A stretch of 64,000 nucleotides of DNA from Eleginops maclovinus. Its lineage: Eukaryota > Chordata > Actinopteri > Perciformes > Eleginopidae. The notes under the pieces are model-generated. The model was given only the letters and a program-made list of their open reading frames with translations. It did not search any database and was not told the origin of the DNA. This document shows, in pieces, positions 1 through 13,439 of this stretch (position 1 is the stretch's first letter; each line of letters begins with the position of its first letter). The DNA lies in the NCBI RefSeq assembly GCF_036324505.1, contig NC_086370.1, forward strand, positions 5,761,453-5,825,452, given 5' to 3'. A program made the position numbers and the translations under genes.

Positions 1-1232
1 CAGGGAACACACATTAATAAACACATATCATTTCCTTATATCTGCTTATAATAACATAGTGTGTGAAATGTTTTTTTGCTGCTTATATGCCCTTCATAGG
101 AGGATGCAATTAAAGAAACAAAACAGCAGGCAACTTCATCTTCAACTAAATAAATCCAGGAAGTAATCAGATCTTTTAGTAAAAGTACTAAAACCAAACT
201 GTGGTAATTCTCGAATGTTACAGGAATAATTCTTGAATTAGCTTAAAGTATATACATTAAGTATTCAACATAAAATTACCAAATGCAGAATAATCTTGTT
301 TAAAAAGTACCGGAAAATATCAAAAATATTTCAATAATAAATAATAAATACTCGAATAGATGCAAAGGAATTATCCGTCAATCTGATTCTTCCACTGAAC
401 TGCTATTGTTTAATCTGTTGGCTATTTAATTTCTAACAAAATAGTTTGATTATAAACTTGTGTTTTGTTTGCAAAATAAAAAAAAGTGAAGTAAGTTCAG
501 CCGTATTAAAAATGTAGTAGAGTAAAAAGCACCACATATCTAATAAGATTGTAGTAAAGTTGAAAGAAAAGAAAACACTGAAGTAATGCACAAGTACCTG
601 ACTTAAATAAAAGCACATTACATTCCATCACTGCCTTAAAAACATAACAAACACAGCCTTTCCTCTTTAGAGGGATCTTAGATCCTGCTGTTATTGTTGA
701 TCATTATCTGTCTGGAAGCTAAATGTCCAAGAGTCAGATGCAATTTCACAAAAACACAGCAAAGTATGTATTATCCCTTTTCTGTTTAACATGAATCAAC
801 ATTCATCTGTAACTTCTGACATCAAAACCGAGACGTGATTTTAGCATTCTGTTGGGTTATTTCCCTACAGAGTAGCAGATAAATGGCTCATCAGAAATTA
901 GCAGCAGGGAGAAACTGTTGAATTCTTTATATGGTTGGAAATTCAGAAATATATTTAAAATCCACACGCTGTTCAGTGAGTACTGCCAAGGGTGATCTTG
1001 TTTATTAAAGGACCGTTCAATTCATGTCATTTTGTGAGTCAGATATCCACCTCCTGCTGAACCAACAGCTTCTGTATGTCACAGGCGCATAAAGCAATCC
1101 AGTGCTCCCCGATTATTATTTGGAATTTAGATCAAAGAAGGAACAGTTGGATCCCTTCACCTGTAAAGGTTTTGCTGAAGTGGATAAACTGAGCTTTGGC
1201 TCATGATCAATGCTGTTTGGAGCCGTCTGAAG
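1..1232. other. Intergenic, AT-rich, no feature recognised
   Basis: No exon-like reading frame, RNA gene or transposon end was recognised on either strand. Short open frames here lack any family resemblance. Confidence 0.5.
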
Positions 1233-1600
1233 TTAAAGAGGATATATTATGCTAATTCTCAGGTTCATATTTGAATTTTATTTTTCTACTGTGACTTGTT
1301 TACCTTTCCTAATGTTCAGAAAGCTCTTTATTTTTCTCATACTGCCTGTGCTGCAGCCCCTGTTTTCACCCTCTGTCTGAAACCAGAGCCAAATCTGCTC
1401 TGATTGGTTAGCTGACCAGCTCTGTTATGATTGGTCAACTGCTTAGAGATGTCTCACCATGTAGAATGTGTCTGAGCGCTGGCCAATATAAGCGTGAGTG
1501 TTACGTAGTGATGTCACTATGTTATGGAAGTAAAGAAAGGATTCCAAAAGCGTTTCAGGCGGGGGGGAGTGTAGAACAGAAACTCTTTGTAATTAAAACA
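1233..1600 (+). repeat. Dispersed repeat family A, copy 1
   Basis: It begins TTAAAGAGG and carries the family core (gctctttatttttctcatac; ctgcctgtgctgcag; ccctctgtctgaaaccagag; gattggtcaactgcttagag). The same core recurs at 22,020, 26,528 (both reversed), 41,974 and 43,604. Probably a non-autonomous DNA transposon. Confidence 0.75.
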
Positions 1601-2560
1601 TTATGAAACTCGGCTAAATTACAATGCCATGACAATATGTGATTACTAAACAATCTCATGCTAAGCTGAATCATGTACATTCATTAAAAGTTCAAGTGAA
1701 CATAACTTTGATAGGATGTGATACCATGGGAAGTGCAAGCACACATTTGGAAACATCCTGTAAGTGCTAATAGCAACATCACCACAATGTGTGAAACCGT
1801 AACCACAGAATCATTTATAAGTATTAAAATGTGGCATATGGAACTTGACACTATTATAAAACGAAACATTAAAATAGAGTCAGGAACTTTACTTTGGTAT
1901 TACAGCTTGGGCCTTCCTGTCAGTACATTTTTAGACAGTGTATGTCCACAACATGATTCCCTGTATTGATTGAATATGAAATGTTACTGCAAGTATAGAC
2001 TGAACTAATTGAACAGTAGATTTTAAATTAAAAAAAACCTGGAATTTAGCATCGCAAAGGGCTACCTCCACAAAAAGCAATAGGATTTCCCCATTGGATT
2101 TCTGTAAATTGAAGACAACTACCTCTGTGGTAGACACACACGTTTTGTTCAATGTCTGGGTTCCGATGTCTCTGGTCCACTTCCCTATCAGAGAAAATAT
2201 AATGTGACTTGAGAACTTCATTTAAAAGTAAACTTTGTTGGTGTGTGAAGCAAGAAAAGAAAAGTAACGTGAGGCAAACATCACACAGCGCTGATTCACC
2301 GTGTGACCAAACAGAGCACCCGAGTTGAGACTAATGAAGTCTTTAATTTGGTTATAGTTTATTAATGTCAGAGACACTCCCCCATTAATCATATTATAAC
2401 GCCCCTGAGTGTGCATGTGTGAGCACTAATGTGTGTATAGCCTGTGTGTCTCTTTGTGAGTGTTAGCATATGCCTTTATGGGAGTATGCATATGTACAAG
2501 TGTGTGTATGTGGAGAGAGAAAGAAGAGTGTGACTCTCCAACAGCAATAATATCGCATAC
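1601..2560. other. Intergenic; only a short repeat-D fragment near 2,040-2,100
   Basis: The words ggaatttagcatcgcaaagg and caataggatttcc resemble the end of dispersed family D (see 49,765 and 53,150). The rest, including a TG-rich stretch at 2,415-2,515, shows nothing coding. Confidence 0.4.
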
Positions 2561-2790
2561 ATTTTAAAGGACCGTCATTATCGCCGTGGGTTACCCCGCG
2601 GCCCCCCATCTCAAACCCCACAAACCATTTTCATTCCAAACTCATTAATATGCAAACTTATTCAAATGAGATTGTAATTAAGCATCTACTGAGTGGGAAC
2701 CCTTTTCATGATAATTTATGATAAACTCCTCACCACCTTTGATTGAGATTGATTTTTGGCGCAGGCAAGCCGACCTGAATACAAAGCTAC
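2560..2790. promoter_or_regulatory. Candidate conserved non-coding element
   Basis: A repeat-free block of balanced composition with CATTAATATGCAAA, TTCAAATGAGATTG and GTAATTAAGC, the homeodomain/POU-like words typical of vertebrate developmental enhancers. Conservation cannot be tested here, so this is inference. Confidence 0.3.
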
Positions 2791-3369
2791 ACCTGAGAGA
2801 CCTGGAGGGAGAATAACACTTTTAAAACAGCAAACTTATTTCATGGCTGATTGTGCCACAATCATCTTGGAGAAGTAACAAAGATCTATTTGAATAATGC
2901 ATTCCCACTGTGCTGGCGATGTGCTCAGCCTAAAAAAATCTAAAATAAAAAACATGGGCATATCTGTTCTTTGCATCAAGGTAACAAAGTGTGTGGATGT
3001 GTATCAGTGAGTTTATAATGGAAGGTAAACCAAGCATAACTCTGTTTACCCAGCGTTATATTGGAATGATTACAGCCCTTACTGACTGAAACTGACACTT
3101 TGTGAAAGTATTATCAGTTATATGGTAACAAATAGGGTATATTGGCCTCATGGTGATCATGATTTTACTGTATGTTCACTAATTGCATTTTCCGTTCAAA
3201 GTCCACATTGGGTGTATGCATAACAAATGCCAATACAAAACTTCTGAGAAGCGGTTTTCCTTTTTGTTTTACCTCCATAAAGGGTAGTGTTGAGTATTTA
3301 AAGCTGAATGTCCCCCTTAACCTTTATCTTAAAGAGGACTCGTTTAGTTTATTTTCAGATGCATATTTG
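2791..3369. other. Intergenic, nothing recognised
   Basis: No feature could be supported; short open frames only. Confidence 0.4.
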
Positions 3370-3536
3370 TATTTTGTGCTTCTACTGTTGCATCTTTATT
3401 TGATTTAATGTTCAAAAAAGGGACATCTTTTCACAACAACTGAAAGTATCTTTCCATTTACATGCACAAAAACCTATATATCACACTACAGAAGAGGGAA
3501 AACCCCAAAAATCATATTAGGGCCTCTTTAAAAGAG
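3370..3536 (+). repeat. Family A fragment (right end)
   Basis: It ends acactacagaagagggaaaa then gggcctctttaaa, the same right terminus as the copy ending near 42,420. Confidence 0.6.
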
Positions 3537-3579
3537 ACACTTTTCTTTTTTATTGGAAAGAGCAAATGATATCCTATCT

Positions 3580-4060
3580 GTAGCCATAATTACTTTTTAT
3601 TTACTCTCCTTGCACGTCCAACTCCTGTTACTGCAAAAAGCAGGAGTATCGCCAGTTCGGGCTGCTGTTTGCAGTGCAAGCTCTGAAAAATAAATCTAAT
3701 GTTATATGGCTGATGGTTCTTGCCCAAGGTCACTCCGACATGTTGACTGCAGGGGATCAAACCACTGACTCCATAGACTTCATTAGACCCCAATTGACCA
3801 AACAGTGGCTGTACAACTTCCTTGTCATTCTGTGATGTCATTGGGCCCAAAAATACTTTTTCTCATTGACTTAAATTAGGAAAGAGACGTCCCTAAATAA
3901 GCTACAGAGTTCACTCCGTCACAGAGGGTCGCATTTGGAATTGGACCTACTCTACAGACAGATGCAAATTCGACAAACTGCAGGTGAAAGTAGTTTAACA
4001 TTTAGCAGCTGCAGAGCCAGGCATTTTGGTCCATTGTTGATAGCCATTTGAACTTTTTGC
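3580..4060 (+). repeat. Degenerate repeat shared with 34,725-34,900
   Basis: The word order tgatgtcattggg, aaaatact-ttttctcattg, acttaaattaggaaagagac is paralleled near 34,790-34,870 (tgacgtcacttggc, cagttttcccgttgac, gggagagagacgcctgtaaa). The 86-residue open frame here lies within the repeat and is not treated as a gene. Confidence 0.45.
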
Positions 4061-4462
4061 AATTGTTCACTATCTTTAGAAAAAACTATAATCCTGTGTG
4101 CACACATTTTATCTAAAGATCATGTTCCCGCTCTTTTCAAAGCTTTGTTTTTGACTGTTTGTAAGACAAGATTTCACCTCAACTATCATCTTACATGATA
4201 TTCACTTTATACCTTATCAAAGTCACCATTTGGGAAACAGTGGTTTAGATGCAGATGGTAATCATGTTTGGTAATTAACACTGTGCGAGGACCGGTGGGG
4301 GATGAAGAGAAGGAAGGCATTGTTGTTTGAGGAACATCATCAAAGACAAGGCAGTCTCCAGCAAATCATAGTTATGTAATTGCCCTGCGGTACCTATAGC
4401 CACAAGACCGTACTCTCCGAGCTAGTTAGGAGCCCCAGGTGAGAGAATAGAAGGGCTGGATG

Positions 4463-4591
<129 letters not shown>

Positions 4592-5135
4592 AATTGGATA
4601 GAAACTTTGGGATCAACATCAGAGAAGCTTTTGTATTTTCAAAAGTATTGTTTATTGGGGTCGGGACGATTTTAGGGGTTGGACTTGGGATGAAACAAAA
4701 CAAAAAATGTGTTTGTTTCAACTACAAACTCTCGTTAGCATAAACAATAAATCAATAAATTCTTCTTCACCAGCAGTGTTCCTTTGTTGTTGTTTGCTTT
4801 TTTGCTTTCACAAAGACAGGATTGAGTTGGATGCTTAATGTTGCTTTGAGGAGGTAAAACAGTGGAGTCTTGTTAGTGTGAATGGCTTGAAGGCCAGCAG
4901 CCTCACTCCTCAGCTTCAGGTATCCACAGAAACACAAGCAAACGTGAATATAAGCAGTTTTTGATGTAATATTTTTTCCTTCTCCATGTTTCATCTATTC
5001 ACTCATACCTTTTGAAAGTCATCTACAAATTCCTACTCTGTATATTTGTCAAAGAAAAGAGGAAGTTTACTTGAATGTGAAGACACTCCAAATGGTCAAC
5101 AGGTTCTTGACTCATTGAACATCCGATCTTATATA

Positions 5136-5366
5136 CAGCCCTGGAAAAAATTAAGAGACCACTCCATATTTTTCTTAAATCTCACTATCTTAATGTATGG
5201 CTGCCCTTCCAATGTCTGTTGAATTCCAACACAGAGACATGTTGTCAGTAGTTAATCGAATACAATAAAAACAAATTATAAATCATTTAACTCAAAGACA
5301 TACCTATACATAGTAAAACCAGAAGAAATGAAAATGCTGCAGTGGTCTCTTAATTTATTGTTTATT
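5136..5366. mobile_element. Tc1-type MITE, copy 1
   Basis: The left terminus is CAGCCCTGGAAAAAATTAAG at 5136, preceded by TA. The right side has the inverse ggtctcttaattt but its last bases are eroded. The interior matches the element at 47,962-48,182 in reverse orientation (shared acacagagacatgttgtc). Confidence 0.8.
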
Positions 5367-5566
5367 TCTTAATGTCGTGTATTTCAGACCTGCATAACTG
5401 AATACAGAGCTAACCACCGTAAGGCCTTTCATCTGTAAGAAGCAACATTCTTTTCAAAAGTTATACTATGTTCATGATAATTATCCCCAGATATGATATA
5501 TTCTGGCTATTATACATTAATACAGTAGTTAGGAATAATCGGCCACTAAAGCTTGATTGGTTAAAG

Positions 5567-5931
5567 CAGGAGTGTCCAAAAAATGTTCACCAAGGGTCAC
5601 ACACAGAAACACAGAGGGCTGGGCCCCTCACTAGAGTTGAGGTATATTGCCTCAACTCTAAGTTAAGTTATAAGTTAGCAAAAGCAATGAAATGTAAGTA
5701 AATTATTCTTGATACTTGAATATGCTTAAAGAAAAAAGAAACAGCCTACATCACAGCTTTGGAATACTGTGTAATATTTTTGTACATGTATATTTAAGAA
5801 GTACAATATAAGACAAGCACAAGTTTCATGTGTGGGCCATATTCTACTATACTTCAAGAATTTGCTGCGGGCTGATTCAAAATGTACTACGGGTCGCAGT
5901 AGGCCCCCAGGCCGTAGTTTGGACACCCCTG
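5567..5931. mobile_element. Non-autonomous hAT-like element, 365 bp
   Basis: The termini CAGGAGTGTCCAAA and TTTGGACACCCCTG are inverted. Flanking 8-mers ggttaaag (5559-5566) and gattacag (5932-5939) match at 6 of 8, consistent with a decayed hAT target-site duplication. It has no transposase. Confidence 0.8.
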
Positions 5932-5939
5932 GATTACAG

Positions 5940-6790
5940 TCATATGGCGTAGTTAGAATAAAATGTTGGTTTCCTTAATTATAGTCTAAAGTAGCATTCA
6001 GTATAGACAACAAATGGACACTGCCAAATGGGTGGTATTTAACATCCAGGGAATGAGACCATGGTGTAATAGTATAACTGCTTTGAGGTATACTAAAAAC
6101 AAAATGTCACCTTCTCATCATGACCTTGTCTGTTAATATAACCTGGATGTTAAAGAGAAACGTCTAAAGACCCATGTATATTTCAGTTACATCTACAGAC
6201 ACAGGTCACAAGTATCAGGTTAACCAAGTTGTGTGTGTTACTAAGTTAAGAACTGAAATGTATTTTATAAACCTAACCTCCTTTCTGCTGAATAATACAA
6301 GTCTGAAGACCCCCTTAGGAGCAATTAGAAAATGAGTGTTGAGAGATAGTTAAAATCACTTTAGAAACATGCATTATATTGTTGAGTGTTTGATTTAAGG
6401 CTCTTGAAAATCCCTTAAGACCAAAAAAGGATAATGCTAATAAGCCGTTTTTAAGAGACTTTCAAACACAACTAAATACAGTATATGAAGATGTGTATTT
6501 GTTATTCTTTAACAACTGGTATGATTTCTCATAACAAACAAATACATCAGGAGTTCTGTCCAGTAACTGGATATTTTAGCTGTCTGTCAGCGGAAGGTAA
6601 GCATCATTATATTAATGATCTGTCTATTTAATCCTCCAAAACTGAATTATTAGAGAGACTATAACTATAACAAAACCCCAAGTACAAAACAAATAATATA
6701 CATTCTAATAAGCAATTGAGCATAGTATTTTTGCACCAGCATATTAAGCAAAACCCTTTTGATGTACTTTTAAAATGCAGAGAAACCTCA
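5940..6790. other. Intergenic, nothing recognised
   Basis: AT-rich, no supported feature. Confidence 0.4.
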
Positions 6791-6796
6791 AATAAA

Positions 6797-6865
6797 TCAA
6801 CCATCCATCCATCAATCCATCTTCTAGAGGTTATCCGGGGTCAGGTCACGGAGGGTTATGTAACG
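6797..6865 (-). repeat. LINE 3' tail fragment, probably RTE/Rex3 type
   Basis: CATC-rich start (accatccatccatcaatcca) followed by cttctagaggttatccgggg and tcaggtcacggaggg. This is the usual look of reversed fish RTE-type 3' ends with (GATG)n tails. Family name is from memory of the pattern. Confidence 0.5.
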
Positions 6866-7136
6866 GAATATTTTTTATCCTCTTGAGTACATATACTCTA
6901 ATACTGTACTTATGTAAAAAATGTTAGAAACCAAAACAATTATTAACATTTACTCAGCTTTGCATAACGGTGATATTCTTTCATCTTACAAAAGTTCTAT
7001 TCTAATCAATATGCATTTGAAAAAGATGCTCAATGAAGAGATTGTAGCTGTCTTTTTCATAATTTGTAAGATGTAAACGCTATGAGTGATGCTCTGACGC
7101 TCAAATCTGAAATGGGTTTGGTAAATGATAGATGCA

Positions 7137-7208
7137 TCCAGGTGACATCCTTACCAGGCGACATCTTTACCAGGCGACATCTTTACCAGGTGACATCTTT
7201 ACCAGGCG
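7137..7208 (+). repeat. Tandem repeat, 16 bp unit, about 4.5 copies
   Basis: The unit accaggcgacatcttt is repeated with c/t variation. No coding context. Confidence 0.9.
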
Positions 7209-9289
7209 CCCAAACCCTCTCAACTGCTTACTTGTACTTCTAAACAAAGGAGCAGCAGTCCCACTCCGAGTCCCTACTGGATGACTGAACTTCTCACGCT
7301 ATCCCTAAGAAAGATACTAGCCACCCTTCTTAGAAAACCCATTATGGCCACTTGTACCCGCAATATTGTTCTTTCCTTCTTGACTGTAGGTGAGAGTCAT
7401 GAAGAGTCACTGCTCCGATTCTCAGTCCGATCTCACTCTGTATTGTCCCTTCACCTAAGAAAAGACCAGAGATACTTGAACTCCTACACTTGGGAAAGTC
7501 CATCAGTTTCCTTCAGAGAACCATATCGTTTGTAGGTTCTCATCCTCAACCTTTCTTTCAGAAAGTCTGACGTTATCATGTGTGGACACACAAAAAAGAA
7601 AAATCTAGTGGGTGGAAGTTCCAGAAACATCTTTAATTTGGTCTAGCTATGATTGCATTCCACAGCTATAGAGTGAAAACTGCTCCTCAGAATGAAAATC
7701 TGATAAAAAAAACATAGGTCAACCCTTTAAGAAACTCTATACATTGTTACCGTCAAATTGGAGATTCTGGGTACCAAGGTCAGACTCAAGCACTATTTTG
7801 TGCAGCAGTCAATGTTAACATTAAATAAGAAGATAATCCCAAATCAAATGTATGCTAATGGTTCTTTAACATATTGTGATTGAAAGTTGTTGTGTTAAAG
7901 GTCTATTCACTTGTTCCTTTCTTATTGTATGTCCTTGATGTTGTAAATGGAGCAAGACAAATTTCAAACTTCATCTGACAAAAAGTATCATCAGGTCAGG
8001 TCAGGCCTGTATTTCAAACTGCAGTATTAATACATTAAATGTTGCATATAAGTCATATAACTCTCTTTTAGGAGAGTACAAAGAGAGTACTTTGATGTGT
8101 GACTACTTTGTTTAATAAAAAATATGGCAGTGACCGCAGTCCATGAACTTCCAGACAATGACACATAGAAATGAAGGTAGGCATGATCACTCCATGGGTG
8201 GAAACTGTCCAATCAATTTGAGACAGGTAGAGACAGAAATGTCTTCCTTTTTTCTTATTCCCCTGATTACCACTGGTGATGTCTTGGCCAAGGTCATCCA
8301 AATGAATGTATCAAGCTATGAATGTGTCAAGTGCTCGAACATTGTGTTCTTGGCATGCTGCTTTTGATGACACACAACAAAGACATCCATCCATGCAGTC
8401 ACTTTCCATGCTCCTTGGTTTTGTTCAGTGTGTAAAGGGAAATACAGATACATAATAAACGTTTGACAGAACACTTCCATTGGTATTAATCATTGTACAA
8501 GAGACAATTGATATTGGGTGTTGGAGCTGTTGTAGGCCATGTCTACTGGGAGAGAACTTGAACAAATACAATGGTAATGGGAAATTATCCCAGTGCTACA
8601 GTGGAGGTTACAGCATTTTCTTTCTATTTCCAACTTGAGATGTATTCATTTCCTTGTACTATGAAATACTTTAAAGGAAGGAATCGATGGGTTTAAGAAA
8701 CGCAGGACTTCGATAAAGGACACATAAACACAACATGGAAGTTATTTGCACCAGACAACTATCTTGCCTATTTTGTTTAAAGTCACAGCATATACCTTGA
8801 GTGTACAGCAAGCACACTGTAGCGTCATGGCTTGACACATAGGGCTATCCAGTGCTCGAAATAAGACAAAGTGCAGCTGAGTTGAGGACAAATGGAATAT
8901 CTTCTTTGGACCCATTGCTGGTGTGCCTACAGCTTGTTACTAAGCACACAGGCATCTTGTTAAAGTTATCTTAATATCTCTTATATTTAGTGGAGGGAAC
9001 AAATTATGACATCAGTTATGACATCACTCACACGACTCTTGGATTAGTAGTATTTCTAGTTGAGTCTTTTTATAGTCTTATATTTCAACAGTTTTAGGAC
9101 ATACTGTGACTTTCTTGACATGGAAATGATTTTTTAAGATTGACAAACATCATGTGTGTAATTCATGGCACAACTCAAATGGGATCAAAAAAAAATGTCT
9201 CTCTCGCCATTGACTGCAATACATATTTTTTCTGATATAAGGTCCCATGGTGGTCCACTGGAAAGGGAGGGACTGAGGCTCTCTATTGC
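7209..9289. other. Intergenic, nothing recognised
   Basis: Open frames up to 84 residues occur, but none shows codon structure, splice context or family resemblance. No transposon ends were seen. Confidence 0.4.
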
Positions 9290-9390
9290 ATTTACTAACA
9301 AAATGTAATCAGTAACCTAAAATGGGTATCAAAATATACAAGTAATGTAGCCGGATTACTTTTCGGTTACTTTTGGAAATAAAAGAGAAA
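9290..9390. repeat. Fragment of the GTAATC/GGTTAC repeat family
   Basis: aatgtaatcagtaacct and ccggattacttttcggttac resemble blocks at 30,790-30,929 and 33,535-33,660. Confidence 0.45.
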
Positions 9391-9876
9391 ACTAAATAAC
9401 AATACCATGTTTTTTACTTCAGTGTATTATGTAAGACAACAAACAACCAAGATATTATGATAAAGATTTTATTCATGGGACAACACTGAGTACTACACAT
9501 CAAAGGAATAACTGATAAGTGCTTGAACAGTTGAATTCATTGGAAGGGGACTGCTGAGTGGAAGCAGATTAACAGAACAGCATCTCAATGCAAATCCAGA
9601 CGTGCGTCTTTGTTCAAGTAGCGCGGCCTCTTGAATGCAGTGTTTGCATGAAACAAAGCAAATTACAGTTAAACAGCTACATGCCTCCAATTTCCACTTG
9701 CTGGGCCACATCAAGAAATATAAGGACTAAATGATGTTTGGTTTGGGCTTTTACATTTCAATTTAGCCCCAGGCCTGGAAGCCATTAAGGCCCTAATCTG
9801 AATCCTGGTCAGTGTTTGCTCCCTGGAGCAGAAAGTATGGCTTTATTAATATCAAATCATACACAGCATTGAGAAT

Positions 9877-10038
<162 letters not shown>

Positions 10039-10429
10039 GCATAGACCCAGCCCACGTCCAATAATAGCGAAACAGCATCTCATTACTGGCCATTAGATTT
10101 GTATTACTTTCATTTGAACCAGCAATACATCTCGTATGCATAGACAGAACAGAGTCACAACATGAAACGGTGACACAGCTGCATGATAGGAGCTCAGAGA
10201 CATGGCCAGGAACAAATGATTCATAAAATGAAACAGTTTGAAATGATAGCGGGTCGAGATGTCTCTAATTACTAACAAAATTAACACCGAATACATGTCT
10301 GACTTGGTAATCAAGCAGATAGATTTGAAGTGAATTTTGACTTTTTCCCGCACAAAATGTCAATTTATATTTGTATGACTGAGATAGAGGACAAAAAGAG
10401 TAAAACCCCCTTTATCTCTTTGGCACAAT

Positions 10430-10700
10430 GTCCATACTGAGTATCCCTTGGTGACGGACACAGCACATTAACTGGCTCATTATCAGCCTCCCACCGTATG
10501 GACTCCGGCCGGCGTGGGTCAGAGCGGCGGCTGCCCCGACCCGAGCCCCCCTAATTAGGACTATTATGCCATCTCCATCACGAGGGCCAGTTACGCAAAA
10601 TGGTGTCGTGCCCTCGCCGAGATTGGTGTCACCGGGCCCAGACTATGAGAGGCTACGGGAAGAAATGACGGTGTCGTTTGGAAGGTGCCGGAGCAATTAC
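10430..10700. promoter_or_regulatory. Candidate conserved non-coding element
   Basis: A GC-richer, repeat-free block carrying CACATTAACTGGC (10464-10476) and CCCTAATTAG (10549-10558). The same two words in the same order occur at 25918 and 26029. Inference only. Confidence 0.35.
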
Positions 10701-11284
10701 CCCGGCTGAGAGGTGACGGGATAGAGAAGAGACAGGTAGAGGAGACAACAGAGAGAGAAAAGGGATGGAGGGTTAAAACCTGGACCACAGTGAGAGGTTT
10801 CAGTATCAACAAAGTTAACCTGTGAATGTTGGATCGATTGGGTGTACAGCACTACCCTACTGGACAATGACTTTATCCAGTCGTTTAACCTCTATTGAGC
10901 TTCCATCGAAGTTAAGAGCCTCTTTCCGCTGAGAACTGGTTAAAGGGACAGTTCCACATTTTGAAAAGCAGCACCATTTTTATTCATTGCATAACTACAC
11001 CGTAGTTGTGTATATGGCATCACATCTTTGAATCTTTGTACAAACTGGATGTCTTTGGCACAAATTTTATAAAAAATACTTTGAGCAGATAGGCATAATG
11101 GACCCATGATTCAGCTAATGGTGCGTGTGAAACTTTTATCGTCGTTCTCCCTCACTATACGGCTGTCAGACTGAGCAGTAACATGCTAATTTTCAAGTGT
11201 GAGAGCAGGCATGTTCTGGTGGGTTAATATTGAAAAAACAATGTCAAACACATACTGTATAGTAGGGAGAAACATAATAAAATT
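10701..11284. other. Intergenic, nothing recognised
   Basis: No supported feature. Confidence 0.4.
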
Positions 11285-11401
11285 GGCACTGGTTTAGTCT
11301 GTAGGGAATTGGACTTTGGATCGAAGGGTAGCCGGTTCAGTGGACACCTGAATTTCCCCCTCGGGGGATCTATAAGGTCCATCTTAATCTTAATCTTAAA
11401 T
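11285..11401 (+). repeat. tRNA-derived SINE with LINE-type tail
   Basis: An A-box-like tggtttagtctgtaggg and a B-box-like ggtagccggttcagtgg are followed by the tail ctgaatttccccctcggggg with a short (atctta)n end. The same tail stem (gaatttcccc...gggat) occurs at 56,590-56,640 and a variant at 36,150-36,185. Confidence 0.7.
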
Positions 11402-12265
11402 CCCAGGCGGTGAAGCTAGTCGGTCATACAAAAATGTTCAATGTTGTTGGAATAATATTTTCATAGAAAGAATAAAAAATCACTGCGAGTATTTTTAAGA
11501 TGAGACACTGGGAGAGGGAGCTTCGATACCATAGATATGCTTACAGGAAGCAATGAGGTTTTTTTATATATCTAACCCTAACCGTAGCCCTCTGATTCAT
11601 AGAGCCACAACCCCACACCTGTGTATCCACATACTGTATACAAGTTACATTTCCTGCAAAAGAGGCTGGTAAAGGAACCAGGTACATGACATTGCATCTG
11701 GTTTTCAAACTAGACACTTCCACTTTGTAACACAGGCTTTATGGTATACATTTTTAGTGACATGACTTGACCATGTTCCTTCCAGATTCACAGAAAATAT
11801 ACTTGTCGTGTCCGAAATCAATACCTTAAAGTGTTTGCTTTACATATAACTTTTTTAATAGGCACATAGGTTCAAATCTGTCCTTGGATACTTTTTCCAG
11901 GGAACACACAACAGTCCAAAACTCCATAAGGACACCTTTTAGGACTAGCATATACAACACATTTTAAAACTACACTAAATTGATGATATACATATTTCTA
12001 AAGAGATGTCAGTGAAAGACTATGCAATTAAAAGCTATCCCTAGCCAATTAGATAGAAGCTCAGTTGATAGCAGGTATTTAGACACCAAAGGCTCTATAG
12101 TGCAATAATTAGGCCACATTCATTTTAAGTGTTGTTCCATTGATCTTCAGACAAACAGCGGCCATGACTTGAAACTCATCTTCAATCCAAAGCAGACTCA
12201 GTTATCGCCATATTTTACTTACGACTACCTGATGTTCAACCAGTGATGTTTTTATTTTCTTCCTT
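11402..12265. other. Intergenic, nothing recognised
   Basis: AT-rich; no supported feature. Confidence 0.4.
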
Positions 12266-12269
12266 TCAT

Positions 12270-12560
12270 TGCAGAATCCTTGAGTCTTAAATTAGGCCCT
12301 GGGGGTGCCTGGAGATCGATAGGCTCTCTGCAGGTGCATGCCGACTGGAACAACAAGAGAAAGCATGTTTTCCCTCTCCTTTCATCAGAATAAACAAGCT
12401 TGATTGGGAGCCATGAGTGGAGAGAAATGTGCGAGTTTGTGTCCACCAACCGGTTCCGCTGCTGCATTTGTTCGTCCAGCCCGTGTTCATTAGTCAGGCA
12501 TGGTATTGACCATGTTTTACAAGCAAAACGGAGATCAAGCTGGGTTACAACAGGGATGCC
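12270..12560. promoter_or_regulatory. Candidate conserved non-coding element
   Basis: A repeat-free block of higher complexity. It is open on both strands (up to 120 residues on the minus strand), but no protein family was recognised and there is no periodic codon signal I can defend. Listed as a possible CNE. Confidence 0.25.
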
Positions 12561-13439
12561 TGAATTCCTGAAAACAAACTGATATTGATTTGTGAGAGTA
12601 AGTTGAATAAGCAATATCTAAGAGGTTGCTTTGAAGGCCCAACAAAGTGTCAGAATCTAGCATCACCTATGCTTTAGTTTTTCTGCATGTAACTGCGAAC
12701 AGCGCTGCCCTTATTGACTATTTGAAGTATTTCTGCATAGATCCACTTCAGGACTGAATGTAAAAGGGTGTACTATCTCTGACCAGGCTTGGGGAGTGAT
12801 GGATTGCCTATGACGAGATTATGTAATCAGGATAAAAACAAACATTCTGTGTGTAAGACACAACAATTGTTTCTCTTGGCAGAGTGTAAACTCCTAAGAA
12901 AAAGCATTTAAAGATGTTAATAACTGACGAATGAGTTTATTACATGGGAATAATGTGTTCTGTGAAGCAGGGTGACCCACAGAATCAATGGCAGGGAAAT
13001 GTGTGCAATAATGAGGCTTTAAAGTAAAACGTAATGTTTGTAATAATACATTTTATTTTGTTTATTCATAGAATAATATACACCAATAAAATCACGGTCT
13101 CTTAGTGGGTTTTTGTTCTTATTTGGTTCATTTAAATTATTTATTGACATTTAGTAAATACATTCATACATTTTTTAATGAAAATATTTCATTGTAAAAA
13201 GTTAAATCATAGTCATACATTTTCATAGTTGCCTTTATGCTCTTTAAAATACTGCATAACATATAGGCTGCCATTACTTCACAAAACCCTGTGTGAAGTT
13301 AACGGGATTTAGAAATCATGAGATGTAAGAAAACCAGTTATTCTGAAGAAGTGTAATGCTATTTGTTATCGTGAGGTTTAAACACAAATCGATGTAGGGG
13401 TTCCTATGTAATAAAATATGTTAAAAACAAAGGTATTAT
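12561..13439. other. Intergenic, AT-rich, upstream of vrk2
   Basis: No feature supported. Confidence 0.4.

Noticed and set aside
12252..12614. 120-residue minus-strand frame upstream of vrk2
   Set aside because: No recognisable domain, overlapping frames are open on both strands, no splice or promoter support; kept only as a possible conserved non-coding block.
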